A stretch of 44,865 nt of DNA. Origin: Bacteroidales bacterium. GTDB lineage: Bacteria; Bacteroidota; Bacteroidia; Bacteroidales; Muribaculaceae. The stretch lies in the NCBI GenBank assembly GCA_900770215.1, contig CAAGJW010000105.1, positions 1 to 44,865 of the forward strand. The letters are read 5' to 3'. Shown piece by piece: positions 25,457 through 33,084 of the stretch. The first letter of the stretch is position 1. Each line of letters begins with the position of its first letter. The notes under the pieces were generated by a model, which saw nothing but the letters and a program-made list of their open reading frames with translations, was not told the DNA's origin and did not search any database. Position numbers and translations under genes: made by a program.

Positions 25457-25906
25457 ATGGATAAAAAGAAAGTTGTTTATCTGGTGCTTGGCATCGTGGT
25501 CACTGTAGCCTTTTGGGTGTTCAACTCCCAAGTGTATGAACTCGTGTTCTACGACAACGACTACAGCAATGCCATGTACAACTACAGCGGGTATGGCATC
25601 ATTGCCATTATCACGATAGCCCTGGCCTGGGGCGCTGCAGCCTTGTTCTACTATGTGATCAACTCGGTGAAGTTTGCCCGCTGGTACCACTGGCTGGCCG
25701 TGTGCGCCGTGGTCACGGTCGTCACGCCGGTAGTGTGCTACCTGGTCAACAACAGCATGCTCGAGAGCCAGGGGCTCGACCTGAGCACGCAGGCTGTCGA
25801 CTTTGAGATCGCCAATTTCTTTTGGGCGCCGGTGCTCTATACAGTGGCCTCGTTCGCGATGCGCTGGTGGAGCAGCAATTGCCGCCACACGCCCTTCCCG
25901 CAATGA
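25457..25906 (+). CDS. small membrane protein with four predicted helices
   Basis: A 149-residue protein with hydrophobic segments at about 7-24, 45-67, 78-97 and 118-138, a positively charged start (MDKKK) and no enzymatic motif. I do not recognise the family. It lies 59 bases after the vWA lipoprotein and 82 before the tubulin-like gene, and it is probably part of the same transcript. A role as the inner-membrane anchor of the cluster is an inference from position only. Confidence 0.65.
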   Translation: MDKKKVVYLVLGIVVTVAFWVFNSQVYELVFYDNDYSNAMYNYSGYGIIAIITIALAWGAAALFYYVINSVKFARWYHWLAVCAVVTVVTPVVCYLVNNSMLESQGLDLSTQAVDFEIANFFWAPVLYTVASFAMRWWSSNCRHTPFPQ

Positions 25907-25988
25907 TGCGTGGGCGCGACAGGAATAATCACCCAAAGAGAGAGAAATCAATCATAGAGTTGCCAACTGCAAACTTGAAAATTTATAT

Positions 25989-27509
25989 ATGAGACTATTT
26001 ATATTTGCCATAGGCGGAACGGGTTCGCGAGTGCTCAAGTCGCTCGTCATGCTCTCGGCGGCAGGCGTGAGGCCGGTCGACGACGACGGCCGCCCCGTGC
26101 CCAACTTCGAGATAGTGCCCGTGATCATCGACCCGCACAAGAGCAACGAGGACTTGAAACGCGCCGAGCAGCTGCTCAACCAGTACTGCCTGGTGCGCGA
26201 CAAGCTCTATGGCCGCGACTTGAACGGCGACGGCTTCTTTGCCAACAAGATATCGACCCTGCGCCAGGTCATGGGCATGACCTCGACCTCGATCAACGAC
26301 AGCTTTGTCTTCAACATGGAGGCGGTGGGGCAGCGGCGTTTTCGCGACTTCATAGGCTACGACACCATGGACGAGCCCAACCAGGCGCTCACCTCACTGC
26401 TCTTTGCCCCCTATCAGCTCGAGAACAAGATGAACATAGGCTTCGTTGGCTCGCCCAACATAGGCAGTGTGGCGCTCAACATGATCAAAGACAGCGAGGA
26501 GTTCAAGGCCTTTGCCAACGTGTTCAACCAGGGCGACCGCATCTTTTTCATCTCCAGCATCTTTGGCGGCACGGGCGCCGCGGGCTTCCCCATCATGGTC
26601 AAGAACATACGCCAGGCCCAGAACCTCGAGGTGAGCAACAAGGAGTTTCTGCGCGACGCCCCCATAGGCGGGCTCACCGTGCTGCCTTACTTCAGCCTCA
26701 ACAACAGCCAGGGCAAGAGTATCGACAAGGCCGACTTTGTGGTCAAGACCCAGAGCGCGCTGCAATACTACAACGAGACGCTCACCGGCGACAACGACCG
26801 CAACGTGAATGCCATCTTCTACCTGGGCGACCAGACCCCGTCGGTCCCCTACGACTACGACCCGGGCAACGTGAGAGACCAGCACGACCCCGCCCATCTC
26901 GTCGAGCTGGTGGGCGCCCTGGCCCCGCTCAAGTTTGCCGGCATGGGCAGCGACCAGTTCTATACGCCCGGCGGCGGTTTCATGCCCACCAAGGCCTTTG
27001 AGTACGGGCTGGAGAAAGACGTGCTCGATGTCGACTTCACCACCTTCGGCCTGGAGACCCGCCGGCTCATCTACAAGCCCATGGTCAAGTTCCACATGCT
27101 CTACCTGTACTTGCGCACCGCCTTTGCCAGCGTGATAGGGCAGGGCTTCACCCAAGACGAGCCCAAGATCAAGAGCGACTTTGTCACCACCCAGTTCTAC
27201 CGCACGCTCACGGGCCCGTTCTTCGACCGCTACACCGAGTGGCTCACCGAGCTCTATGGCAACATGCGCCACGTGGAGCTCTTCAACGTGGGTGAGAGCG
27301 GCTATGCCGGCATCATTCACAACGTGGTCACCAAGAAGGGCTTCTTTGGCCGCAAGAGCGTAGAGGCCAACACCTTCACCGCCGCGCTCAACAAGCTGAG
27401 CCGCGACAACAAGAAGTACACTGGCCGCACGGTGGAGTACAAGCTGCTCGACCTCTTCGACCAGGCTGCCGGCCACATTCTCGACGAGCGCTATGAAAAC
27501 ATCAATTAG
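25989..27509 (+). CDS. tubulin/FtsZ-like GTPase-fold protein
   Basis: A 506-residue protein with two landmarks of the tubulin superfamily. A Rossmann-like first strand ends in a glycine loop (FAIGGTGSRV, G9-G13), and the signature loop appears as SIFGGTGAAGF (G193-G199), equivalent to the G-box GGGTGSG of FtsZ and tubulin. It lacks other FtsZ landmarks and is longer, so it is not the cell-division FtsZ. It resembles my memory of the Tubulin_2/FtsZ-like families found in operons with vWA and membrane proteins. It probably binds a nucleotide; filament formation is untested. It lies 33 bases before the actin-like gene. Confidence 0.68.
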   Translation: MRLFIFAIGGTGSRVLKSLVMLSAAGVRPVDDDGRPVPNFEIVPVIIDPHKSNEDLKRAEQLLNQYCLVRDKLYGRDLNGDGFFANKISTLRQVMGMTSTSINDSFVFNMEAVGQRRFRDFIGYDTMDEPNQALTSLLFAPYQLENKMNIGFVGSPNIGSVALNMIKDSEEFKAFANVFNQGDRIFFISSIFGGTGAAGFPIMVKNIRQAQNLEVSNKEFLRDAPIGGLTVLPYFSLNNSQGKSIDKADFVVKTQSALQYYNETLTGDNDRNVNAIFYLGDQTPSVPYDYDPGNVRDQHDPAHLVELVGALAPLKFAGMGSDQFYTPGGGFMPTKAFEYGLEKDVLDVDFTTFGLETRRLIYKPMVKFHMLYLYLRTAFASVIGQGFTQDEPKIKSDFVTTQFYRTLTGPFFDRYTEWLTELYGNMRHVELFNVGESGYAGIIHNVVTKKGFFGRKSVEANTFTAALNKLSRDNKKYTGRTVEYKLLDLFDQAAGHILDERYENIN

Positions 27510-27542
27510 CACCTGCTTAGGTGTAACTCTCAACATCCAATT

Positions 27543-30500
27543 ATGAGCAACATTTTATCCTACAACAATAAGACCACCAAGACCAGCAGCGAGGACTGGA
27601 TACCGGTAGAGCCCTACCACGACGACGACATAGCCCAGATCAAGGACCCCAACGGCGGCATGTCGCGCAACCCGCGCACGGCCATCCCCAGCCCCTTTGC
27701 CCAGCTCGACCTGGTGAAAAATGCCTTCGAGCACTTGCAGCCGGGCAGCGACCGCATGCGAGGCATCGTGAGCGAGCTCATCATGGTGAGCAACGCCCTC
27801 GACGTGGCGCAGCTCTTCTTTGAGTACGAGAATCATCGCGACTACCTGCACATCGTGCGCTGGAACCGCGCTGCCGAGATCGAGCGGCTCAAGAGCGAGC
27901 CCGAGCACCGCCTCTACGGGCAGACGCTGGACCTCTTCTTGCACAGCGACAAGGTGTACAACTTCAACCAGCTCAACGACTGGTACATCATCATGCTGCA
28001 CGACCAGGTGGTGGGCGCCACGTCGCCCTCGTCGTTCACCATGGCTGCACCCGGTGCCACGGTCTTCGACGATGTGAATGTGGAGCCCAACGTGAAGCTC
28101 TTCTCCACGATGCGCGACTTGTGGGAGCGCGACGACGAGTTTGTGTACTACCTGTTTCTGCTCTTCAACGCCTACACCAGTCTGCGCCGCTCGCTCGCGG
28201 GCGTGTATGGCTACATGACCCGCAACCTGGGCTTCATCGAGCGCAACAAGCCCGAGCTCTATAGCCGCATCATTCAGGTCATACCCAATCCTGTGGCGCT
28301 GCAGGCCGACCGCGAGAGCCTGGTGCGGCAGCAGCTCGACCAGCACTTTGCCCCCTTCTCGGGCGAGGATGCGGTGAGCGTGCTCGACGCACCGCTCTAT
28401 CACAAGAAGTCCGTCGACATACGCTCGACTGCCGCCGAAAGCGACTTTGTCATTCGCCCCACGCTGCAGCAGGCTCCTGGCGAGACACTGCCGCTGGTGT
28501 TGCGCAACAACTTCAACGGCACCATCGACCGCTACACCTATGTCAACCGCGTGTGGGACAGCGCCACGCAGGTCTATGCCGGCAATGAGCCGCCCGAGCT
28601 GCGCCGTCTGCCCGACACCTCGATACAATACCCCTTCTTGACCACGGCCGACTTCTTCACGCCCTCTATCGTGCGCCTGGGCGGCACCATCGACAGCGAC
28701 CACTACTTCGACGGCCACCTGGTGCGGGGCAATGGTGAGAGCAACAGCAGCTACTTGCTGCCGCTCAAGCCAGTGTTTTTCAAGTATTTCACTGCCATCG
28801 ACCTGCAAGGGCGCATCTTGGGCCGCAACATGATCGACATTGTAGAGGTGGGCGACGGCACCGTGACCGTGACCCTGCGCATCCCGGTCAAGAAGCGCTA
28901 TATCGAGCTCAGCCGCACCTATGCCCCCATCGACGACCCCTCGTGGGCCTTCGACGAGCATGTGGGCACCGGCCGTATCGTTCAGGGCGTGCAGCTCTCG
29001 ATGGCCGTTTTCCCCTTTGTGCGCACAGGCCATGGCGACAGCTACAAAGTGCAGCTGTTCACCTATATCACCGACGGTGGCGCCACCCTGCGCTTCATGC
29101 ACGACAATCCCGCTCCCGAGCCTGTGACCGCTACGGTGAAACCCCGCACCGTGGCCAGCTACAAGACCAGCTACTACGACCTGCAGGGCAGCTTCGACTA
29201 TGTCGAGGCCGCCGTGACCAACGACCTGGGCACCTTCACGGGCATCATCGTGCCCCGCTGGAAGCCCTATGTGCCCAGCAACAAGGAACTCATCTTTGCA
29301 GTTGACTTCGGCACGACCAACAGCCATGTGGAGTGGGCCGAGCGCGGACAGGAGTCGCGGCCGCTCACCTTTGCCGACGGCAAGGAGCAGGTGCTCATCG
29401 CCTCGCTGCTCAAGAAGGACTCCTTGCTCATTGCCGAGCAGCTGCAGCGCATCGAGTTCCTGCCCCGCGACATCGACGACGTGTATGGCTTCCCCTTGCG
29501 TAGTGCCCTGGCCAGCAACATCAACGGCGCTGGCGGCCACACGCTCTTTGGCGACATCAACATCCCCTTCCTCTACGAGCGCCAGTACTTCGACGGCTAC
29601 GAGGTCACGACCAATCTCAAGTGGATGGGCGACAATGCCCTGTCGAAGGAGTTCTTGCGTGAGCTCGTGATGCTCATCAGGGCCAAGGCCCTGCTTGAGA
29701 ACGCCCCCCTCGAAAAGGTGCGCCTGGTCTACTTCTACCCGGTGAGCATGGGCGGCGGCGACCGCGGCAAGCTCAACACGGCCTGGGAGGACTTGTACAA
29801 CACCTACCTGGGCGGCGACATCGACAGCAACTTGCACTTCTATCCCGAGTCGATAGCCCCGGCCTTCTACTACAAGAGCGCCGACGTGGCCGGCAGCAGC
29901 TATGTCTCGGTCGACATAGGCGGCGGCACCAGCGATACGGTCATCTACCAGACCAGTGCCGACCAGCAGAAGACTGTGCTGGTGGCCATATCGTCGTTCC
30001 GCTTTGCCGGCAACGCCATCTTCGGCGATGCATTCACCAGCAACGATGCCGACAACAACCCCCTGCTGCGGCACTACACCGAGTACTTCCGCAAGCTCGT
30101 CGACCGCAACCCCGACGTGACCTATCTCAACAGCATCATGCACACCATCATGGCCGGCAAGCGCAGCGAGGACATCAACGCCTTCCTCTTCTCGATTGAG
30201 AACGTGGAGCAGTTGCGCAACATGCCCAAGATGGACCTGAGCCTCTACAGCTACAACAGCCTGCTGCGCAACGACGACCAGCGCAAGCTCATCTTCATGT
30301 ACTTCTATGCCGCGCTCATCTACTACATCGCCAGTTCGATGAAGCACCGCGGCTATGTGAAGCCCAAGCAGATTTACTTCTCGGGCACGGGCAGCAAGAT
30401 ACTGAACATCTTGGGTGGTACCGATCTGGTCAACGAGTTCACCCAGTCGATACTCGAACGCGTCTTCGGAGAGCAGTACACCGAGCCGTTCACCATCAAG

Positions 30501-30992
30501 ATCGAGCGCGACTTCCCCAAGCAGGTCACCTGCCGCGGCGGCATACGTCTCGAGAACCAGCGCCTCGATGCCAGCTCGAGCCCCGAGATGCAGTCGCTGG
30601 TCGAGATGATGCGCCCGCGCAACGTCAACGCCATCAAGTATTGCTACTCGATGATCGACAAGGAAGTCTTGACCATGCACGACGTCAACGACCTCGACAC
30701 GCGTGCCGCCCTTGTCGACAAGGTGAACGCATTCAACCAGTTCTTCCTCGACCTGTGCGACCCCGTGACCCGCGACGACTTCGGTATCGATCCCAAGGTG
30801 TTCGGCCTCTTCAAGCAGGTGGTGGGGCAGAATGTGCCCAACTATCTCAACGCCGGCATAGGCAGCTACCTGATGGGGCGCTACGAGGACAATGCCGTGA
30901 TCGAGGACGTGCCTTTCTTCTACCCGGTGATAGGCATAATACGCTACAACTTGCTCAAGAACTTGTGCAACGAGGTGATATCCAAGATGTGA
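27543..30992 (+). CDS. large protein with an actin/Hsp70-like ATPase core
   Basis: An 1149-residue protein. The C-terminal half has the three actin-superfamily loops in order: phosphate 1, AVDFGTTNSHVEW (D588); phosphate 2, SVDIGGGTSDTVIY (D791); and the adenosine loop, YFSGTGSKILNILGG (from about 945). PESIAPAFYY (around 770) is like the connecting helix of Hsp70. The first ~580 residues contain the conserved-looking stretch RNPRTAIPSPFAQLDLVKNAF and a beta-rich middle, none of which I recognise. RefSeq-style naming would be Hsc70/actin family. Relation to the SrfB virulence-factor family is possible but unproven. There is no signal peptide, so it acts in the cytoplasm, presumably with the tubulin-like protein upstream. 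Confidence 0.75.
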   Translation: MSNILSYNNKTTKTSSEDWIPVEPYHDDDIAQIKDPNGGMSRNPRTAIPSPFAQLDLVKNAFEHLQPGSDRMRGIVSELIMVSNALDVAQLFFEYENHRDYLHIVRWNRAAEIERLKSEPEHRLYGQTLDLFLHSDKVYNFNQLNDWYIIMLHDQVVGATSPSSFTMAAPGATVFDDVNVEPNVKLFSTMRDLWERDDEFVYYLFLLFNAYTSLRRSLAGVYGYMTRNLGFIERNKPELYSRIIQVIPNPVALQADRESLVRQQLDQHFAPFSGEDAVSVLDAPLYHKKSVDIRSTAAESDFVIRPTLQQAPGETLPLVLRNNFNGTIDRYTYVNRVWDSATQVYAGNEPPELRRLPDTSIQYPFLTTADFFTPSIVRLGGTIDSDHYFDGHLVRGNGESNSSYLLPLKPVFFKYFTAIDLQGRILGRNMIDIVEVGDGTVTVTLRIPVKKRYIELSRTYAPIDDPSWAFDEHVGTGRIVQGVQLSMAVFPFVRTGHGDSYKVQLFTYITDGGATLRFMHDNPAPEPVTATVKPRTVASYKTSYYDLQGSFDYVEAAVTNDLGTFTGIIVPRWKPYVPSNKELIFAVDFGTTNSHVEWAERGQESRPLTFADGKEQVLIASLLKKDSLLIAEQLQRIEFLPRDIDDVYGFPLRSALASNINGAGGHTLFGDINIPFLYERQYFDGYEVTTNLKWMGDNALSKEFLRELVMLIRAKALLENAPLEKVRLVYFYPVSMGGGDRGKLNTAWEDLYNTYLGGDIDSNLHFYPESIAPAFYYKSADVAGSSYVSVDIGGGTSDTVIYQTSADQQKTVLVAISSFRFAGNAIFGDAFTSNDADNNPLLRHYTEYFRKLVDRNPDVTYLNSIMHTIMAGKRSEDINAFLFSIENVEQLRNMPKMDLSLYSYNSLLRNDDQRKLIFMYFYAALIYYIASSMKHRGYVKPKQIYFSGTGSKILNILGGTDLVNEFTQSILERVFGEQYTEPFTIKIERDFPKQVTCRGGIRLENQRLDASSSPEMQSLVEMMRPRNVNAIKYCYSMIDKEVLTMHDVNDLDTRAALVDKVNAFNQFFLDLCDPVTRDDFGIDPKVFGLFKQVVGQNVPNYLNAGIGSYLMGRYEDNAVIEDVPFFYPVIGIIRYNLLKNLCNEVISKM

Positions 30993-31055
30993 CCCCGATG
31001 CACACCATTACATATATTGATTAGGATTGAAAACTTTTTTTATTGCTATAGTTTC

Positions 31056-31901
31056 ATGACAAAAAGATTAGTAACGATCATAGCCATTGGTCTGCTGGCA
31101 GCCACGGCGGCAGTGGCTCAGCAGGGCACAGCCGAGGCCTCGGCTCCTCGTGAGGCTTCGGCCAACCCCGCCGAGGCTTCGGTCGTCGACATCAACAGTG
31201 CCGAGAACAAGACCATCAACGCCATGCAGGAGCCCCAGCAAGCCGCTCCCGCACCACGGCAGCAACAGCAACCTGCCGACAATAATAGGGTGCAACTCAT
31301 CATCAACGTGCTGCTGCTTGTGGTGGGTGCCACAGGGCTCATTGTGGCCTGCGTGGCCAAGAAAGACGCTGCCAATGCCCGCACCATGGCCCGCGACGAG
31401 AATAAGGCCCTGTCCACAGCCTTCCAGCAGCGTAGCGAGGCCCTTGAGAGCGCCCTGCGCGTGATGGAGCAACGGCTCGCCCAGGCCGAGCAGGGCGGCA
31501 CGGCCAGCCAGCACAGCGCTCCTGCCGTGCCGCGTGCCACCGTGCCGCGTCCTGCCAGCCAGCCGTCCCGCAGCACAGCCCCCAAGGTGGTGTACTTGAC
31601 CCGCCCCGACGAGAGTGGCCGCTTCATGGGCGCATCCACCCGTTTTGAGCGTGGCAACAGCATTTTCCAGCTCTCCACTGTCGACGGCTCGACGGGCAAC
31701 TTCATCGTCATCGACGACGACGAGGTCAATCGCTTGGCGCTCATGATGCCCACCGAGAACCTCACGCGCGCCTGCACGGGCAACAACATCCAGGTCTCGG
31801 GCGGCATGCACCGCATCGTCACCGACACAGCCGGCCGTGCAGTGCTCGACAACGGGCGCTGGCGCATCGTGACACCGGCCAAAATCCACTACGAGGCCTG
31901 A
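31056..31901 (+). CDS. membrane-anchored protein with coiled coil and a conserved-looking C-terminal domain
   Basis: A 281-residue protein. Residues 1-21 form a signal peptide (MTKRLVTIIAIGLLAATAAVA). An Ala/Pro/Gln-rich linker follows, then a transmembrane segment (about 80-101, VQLIINVLLLVVGATGLIVACV), a coiled-coil helix (about 104-146), a Pro-rich spacer, and a C-terminal globular domain (about 188-281, with GNSIFQLSTVDGSTGNFIVID and a late W-R-I-V). The topology suggests a periplasmic N-terminus and a cytoplasmic C-terminus. I start at 31056, because the in-frame ATG at 31017 would put a charged tail before the signal peptide. The function is unknown. It follows the actin-like gene by 63 bases. 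Confidence 0.65.
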   Translation: MTKRLVTIIAIGLLAATAAVAQQGTAEASAPREASANPAEASVVDINSAENKTINAMQEPQQAAPAPRQQQQPADNNRVQLIINVLLLVVGATGLIVACVAKKDAANARTMARDENKALSTAFQQRSEALESALRVMEQRLAQAEQGGTASQHSAPAVPRATVPRPASQPSRSTAPKVVYLTRPDESGRFMGASTRFERGNSIFQLSTVDGSTGNFIVIDDDEVNRLALMMPTENLTRACTGNNIQVSGGMHRIVTDTAGRAVLDNGRWRIVTPAKIHYEA

Positions 31902-31945
31902 CGCCCGTGGCACGAAAAAGTGTGAAATGAAAACAAAGCAGTGAG

Positions 31946-32386
31946 ATGAAACTGAAATGTCCCAAGTGTGGTAAGACGACCGAGGTCTCGGCAGCCGAGC
32001 TGCGCAAGCAGCGCGGCAATGTGGTGTGTCCCCGCTGTCTTGCTGTGTTTAAAGTGCCCGTCCCCGCTGCTGCTGGCGATGACGACGAGCCTCTCACCCC
32101 GCCGCCAGTGCCCTCGCCCCGCCGCCGGGCAGCGTCAGCCCCGTCGAGGCAGCGGCCCATTTCATTTGTCACCCCGCCCGAGGTTCCCCGTCCTCGCGCC
32201 CGCGAGCCACAGCCGCAGTCACGTCGTCAGCCTCGCCCCTCGCGCCCGCAACAGCGCTATGCCCCTCCACAACCGCCCCGCCGCCCGCGGTCGCGCCTGC
32301 CCCTGTCCTACTGGGGGTGCCTGGGCTACTCGGCGCTGGCCACCGCCATTTTTTTCCTGCTCTACATCATCGTGGGCAAATTATAA
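31946..32386 (+). CDS. tail-anchored zinc-ribbon protein with Pro/Arg-rich linker
   Basis: A 146-residue protein. The N-terminal zinc ribbon is CPKCGK ... CPRC (first ~40 residues, MJ0042-type). A long Pro/Arg/Gln-rich low-complexity linker (about 45-118) follows, then a C-terminal transmembrane helix (about 124-142, YSALATAIFFLLYIIVG). With no signal peptide, the ribbon and the basic linker should face the cytoplasm. The ribbon resembles that of the next gene, so the two are probably paralogous at their N-termini. The basic linker could contact nucleic acid or acidic proteins; that is speculation. Confidence 0.65.
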   Translation: MKLKCPKCGKTTEVSAAELRKQRGNVVCPRCLAVFKVPVPAAAGDDDEPLTPPPVPSPRRRAASAPSRQRPISFVTPPEVPRPRAREPQPQSRRQPRPSRPQQRYAPPQPPRRPRSRLPLSYWGCLGYSALATAIFFLLYIIVGKL

Positions 32387-32412
32387 GATTTAAACCGAAA
32401 AGAACAATTGCT

Positions 32413-33063
32413 ATGGCTACGATAAAGAAATACACATGTCCCAAGTGCGGCCACGCCATCGAGGTCGACACCAGCGCCCTGCAGGCAATGGGAGGCTCGG
32501 TGGTGTGCCCCGAGTGCCAAGCCGTGCTCGTCATCGACGGCGACTATGCCTATGTGCCCCTGCCTCACAGCGACGATGCCCCGGTAGAGCCGCACGACGA
32601 CTCGCAGGAGACCCCGCCGCCCTTTCACCCCGAGGGCACCGGCGACCAGCCAGCCACGCCCTCGATAGCCGAAATCACTGGCCAGGAGCACGATCCCCTC
32701 TATGACGAGGCCATCGACTACCTGCGCACTTGCAACGCAGCCTCGGCCCCCAAGCTGGCGCAGTACTTCCACATTCCCATCGAGCGCGCCCAGCACCTCA
32801 TCGCCGACCTCGAGAAAAACCACATTGTGGGCCCCTACAACGGCGGCGGCCCGCGCGAGATACTCATCCCGCACAACGACAGCCTGCCCTCGGGACAGCG
32901 CCGCACCTACGAGGAAGACCAGCAGATGCAGGCTCTCATCGACGAGTACCGCTCCACACACGACGGCCGCGACCCGCGTGTGCGCACCTACGGCTGCAGC
33001 TGCACCACCATCCTCATCATCCTCTTTGCCATCATGATCATCGCCTCCATCTTCGCCCACTGA
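32413..33063 (+). CDS. tail-anchored zinc-ribbon protein with an FtsK gamma-like winged helix
   Basis: A 216-residue protein in three parts. A zinc ribbon (C9, C12, C32, C35) is followed by an acidic/Pro-rich linker. Residues about 94-153 look like an FtsK gamma domain: DPLYDEAIDYL, a recognition-helix region IERAQHLIADLEKN, and HIVGPYNGGGPREILI, which mirrors the IVGP ... KPREVLV ending of FtsK. A C-terminal membrane helix spans about 198-213. In FtsK this domain binds KOPS DNA and activates XerD. Here the motor is absent and the domain is tethered to the membrane. I start at 32413; the upstream open stretch overlaps the previous gene. It lies 26 bases after the preceding gene. Confidence 0.75.
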   Translation: MATIKKYTCPKCGHAIEVDTSALQAMGGSVVCPECQAVLVIDGDYAYVPLPHSDDAPVEPHDDSQETPPPFHPEGTGDQPATPSIAEITGQEHDPLYDEAIDYLRTCNAASAPKLAQYFHIPIERAQHLIADLEKNHIVGPYNGGGPREILIPHNDSLPSGQRRTYEEDQQMQALIDEYRSTHDGRDPRVRTYGCSCTTILIILFAIMIIASIFAH

Positions 33064-33084
33064 TGGCGTCCCAGCTTTATTTCT

